64,000 nt of DNA from Amycolatopsis sp. NBRC 101858 (GTDB lineage: Bacteria > Actinomycetota > Actinomycetes > Mycobacteriales > Pseudonocardiaceae): assembly GCF_030269325.1 (NCBI RefSeq), contig NZ_BSTD01000006.1, positions 824,162 to 888,161 of the forward strand, given 5' to 3'. A program made the translations under genes and the position numbers. Positions 63,466 to 64,000 of the stretch are shown here, piece after piece. The stretch's first letter is position 1. Each line of letters starts with the position of its first letter. The notes under the pieces were generated by a model, which did not search any database, was not told where the DNA came from, and saw only the letters and a list, made by a program, of their open reading frames with translations.

Positions 63466-63794
63466 CCCTCCAGGCACGCGACCCGACTCCCCAGGTACGC
63501 GAGTCGACCCTTCAATCACGCGTGATGCCCTCCCAATCACGAGTGATGCCTCTCCAATCACACGTGATCCCCCTTCAGACACACGGACCCGGCTTCGATC
63601 ACGCCAGTTCCGGTTCTGCTCGCGCCAGTCACGTGCCCGAGCACCCCGGTAGCGTTCGCCCGAGCGGTCGACTCGCGTGATTGAGGAGCCAACTCGCGTG
63701 ATTGGACAGACGACACGCGTACCCAGACAGACGACACACGTAGCTGGAGGGACGGCTCGCGTACCCGGACGGTCGGGTCGCGTGCCTGGAGGGT
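63466..63794. repeat. Mirror-symmetric array of 21-bp repeats
   Basis: Seven units of exactly 21 bp run from 63466 to 63612 (an eighth weaker one to 63633), built on CCAATCACGCGTGAT-like sequence; some contain near-palindromes such as ATCACGCGTGAT and ATCACGAGTGAT. Six units of 21 bp run in the opposite orientation from 63669 to 63794. The outermost pair is a perfect inverted match of 21 bp (63465-63485 with 63774-63794); inner pairs are diverged. No ribosome site or start fits a coding role, but because 21 is divisible by 3 the frames stay open and mimic heptapeptide-repeat proteins. It fills the gap between the L,D-transpeptidase terminator and the rRNA terminator. Confidence 0.9.
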
Positions 63795-63814
63795 CGGGCA
63801 GAGTGGATGCGGGC

Positions 63815-63870
63815 ATAAGAAAAGGGCCCGGGCCGGGAGACTTTACGTCTCAACCGGGCCCAGGCCCTTC
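63815..63870 (-). terminator. rRNA operon terminator
   Basis: Downstream of 5S on the minus strand: a long, slightly imperfect stem (63822-63841 with 63847-63869, GAGAC/GTCTC at the tip) followed by TTTTCTTA on the transcribed strand. Confidence 0.88.
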
Positions 63871-63880
63871 CCCAAGTAAG

Positions 63881-63997
63881 TTCGGCGGTGTCCTACTCTC
63901 CCACAACCCTTCGGCTGCAGTACCATCGGCGCTATCAGGCTTAGCTTCCGGGTTCGGAATGGGACCGGGCGTTTCCCTGACGCTAAAACCACCGAAA
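63881..63997 (-). rRNA. rrf: 5S ribosomal RNA
   Basis: About 117 nt on the minus strand. The sequence contains the conserved 5S elements CGGTCCCATTCCGAACCCGG, GAAGCTAAG, and the 3' GGGAGAGTAGG with closing helix (GTTTCGGTGG at the 5' end pairs with the CACCGCCGAAC 3' end). The 23S gene must lie beyond the right edge, so the rRNA operon is transcribed leftward into this window. End positions are good to a few bases. Confidence 0.96.
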
Positions 63998-64000
63998 CAC

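Noticed and set aside
63466..63794. CRISPR array
   Set aside because: Units abut with a 21-bp period and no unique spacers, orientation flips in the middle, and no cas gene is near.
63220..63853. Long open frames on both strands with heptapeptide repeats (for example TRVPGES and SQSRVMP units)
   Set aside because: They are the translated 21-bp DNA array; no ribosome site, and open frames in several registers follow from the period being a multiple of 3.

Overview
The window is high-GC DNA (roughly 70% or more) with near-exclusive G/C third codon positions, frequent GTG starts and an actinobacterial gene set: mycothiol-dependent enzyme, F420-type oxidoreductase, PimB mannosyltransferase, fused bcc/aa3 respiratory genes. 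The gene order from about 7.5 to 58 kb follows, from memory, that of Mycobacterium tuberculosis Rv2188c-Rv2218 (pimB, NlpC/P60, exonuclease/GIY-YIG, trpD, ctaE-qcrCAB, ctaF-ctaC, asnB, adoK, erpA, DUF3043, cobT, ilvE, pepB, sucB/dlaT, TIGR01777, lipB, lipA), interrupted by accessory genes. I read it as a chromosomal segment from the Pseudonocardiales, probably Amycolatopsis; the genus is an inference.

Layout. 0-9 kb: a truncated SulP permease, a SulP-carbonic anhydrase fusion, bioA, a P450 with an SRPBCC gene, a kinase-like protein with a broken P-loop, and pimB. 9-16 kb: a secreted NlpC/P60 endopeptidase with a long structured leader, a small Cys-rich protein, a NYN-domain protein, an exonuclease/GIY-YIG protein, a MerR regulator divergent from a mycothiol-dependent isomerase-type enzyme, and a stand-alone Lrp sensor domain with a YdeI-like protein. 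16-26 kb: the respiratory core, ctaE-qcrC-qcrA-qcrB and ctaC-ctaF, separated by a receiver-like protein, trpD and a GlxA-type regulator/EamA transporter pair. 26-42 kb: asnB, adoK, erpA, DUF3043, an aldo/keto reductase, purC with a GntR regulator, ispD-like, cobT, ilvE, two membrane proteins, DUF402 and leucyl aminopeptidase. 42-46.8 kb: a TRAP-TAXI transporter pair, an SMI1/KNR4 protein with internal repeats, and a GNAT. 47-58.6 kb: a lipoate block (lpdA, sucB with two lipoyl domains, lipB, lipA) with a class A beta-lactamase-like hydrolase, a TIGR01777 protein, PAP2, an LLM oxidoreductase, TetR, SDR and DedA. 58.7-64 kb: a translationally coupled secreted pair (papain-like peptidase and membrane-anchored partner), LysR, patatin, an L,D-transpeptidase lipoprotein, then a mirror-symmetric 21-bp repeat array lying between that gene's terminator and the terminator and 5S gene of an rRNA operon that enters from the right edge on the minus strand.

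How the genes work together. QcrCAB (bcc complex) and CtaC/E/F (aa3 oxidase) are the parts of a bcc-aa3 supercomplex, although ctaD is outside the window. LipB and LipA make the lipoyl cofactor carried by SucB and reoxidised by LpdA. ErpA can supply Fe-S clusters to LipA and the Rieske protein. PimB, the NlpC/P60 enzyme and the L,D-transpeptidase act on the cell envelope.

The least explained features are the inverted 21-bp array beside the rRNA operon, the secreted peptidase/anchored-partner pair, the structured leader of the NlpC/P60 gene, a terminator hairpin that also encodes the first codons of the next gene, and several clusters of palindromes beside regulators (GntR, TetR) and the two SulP genes.
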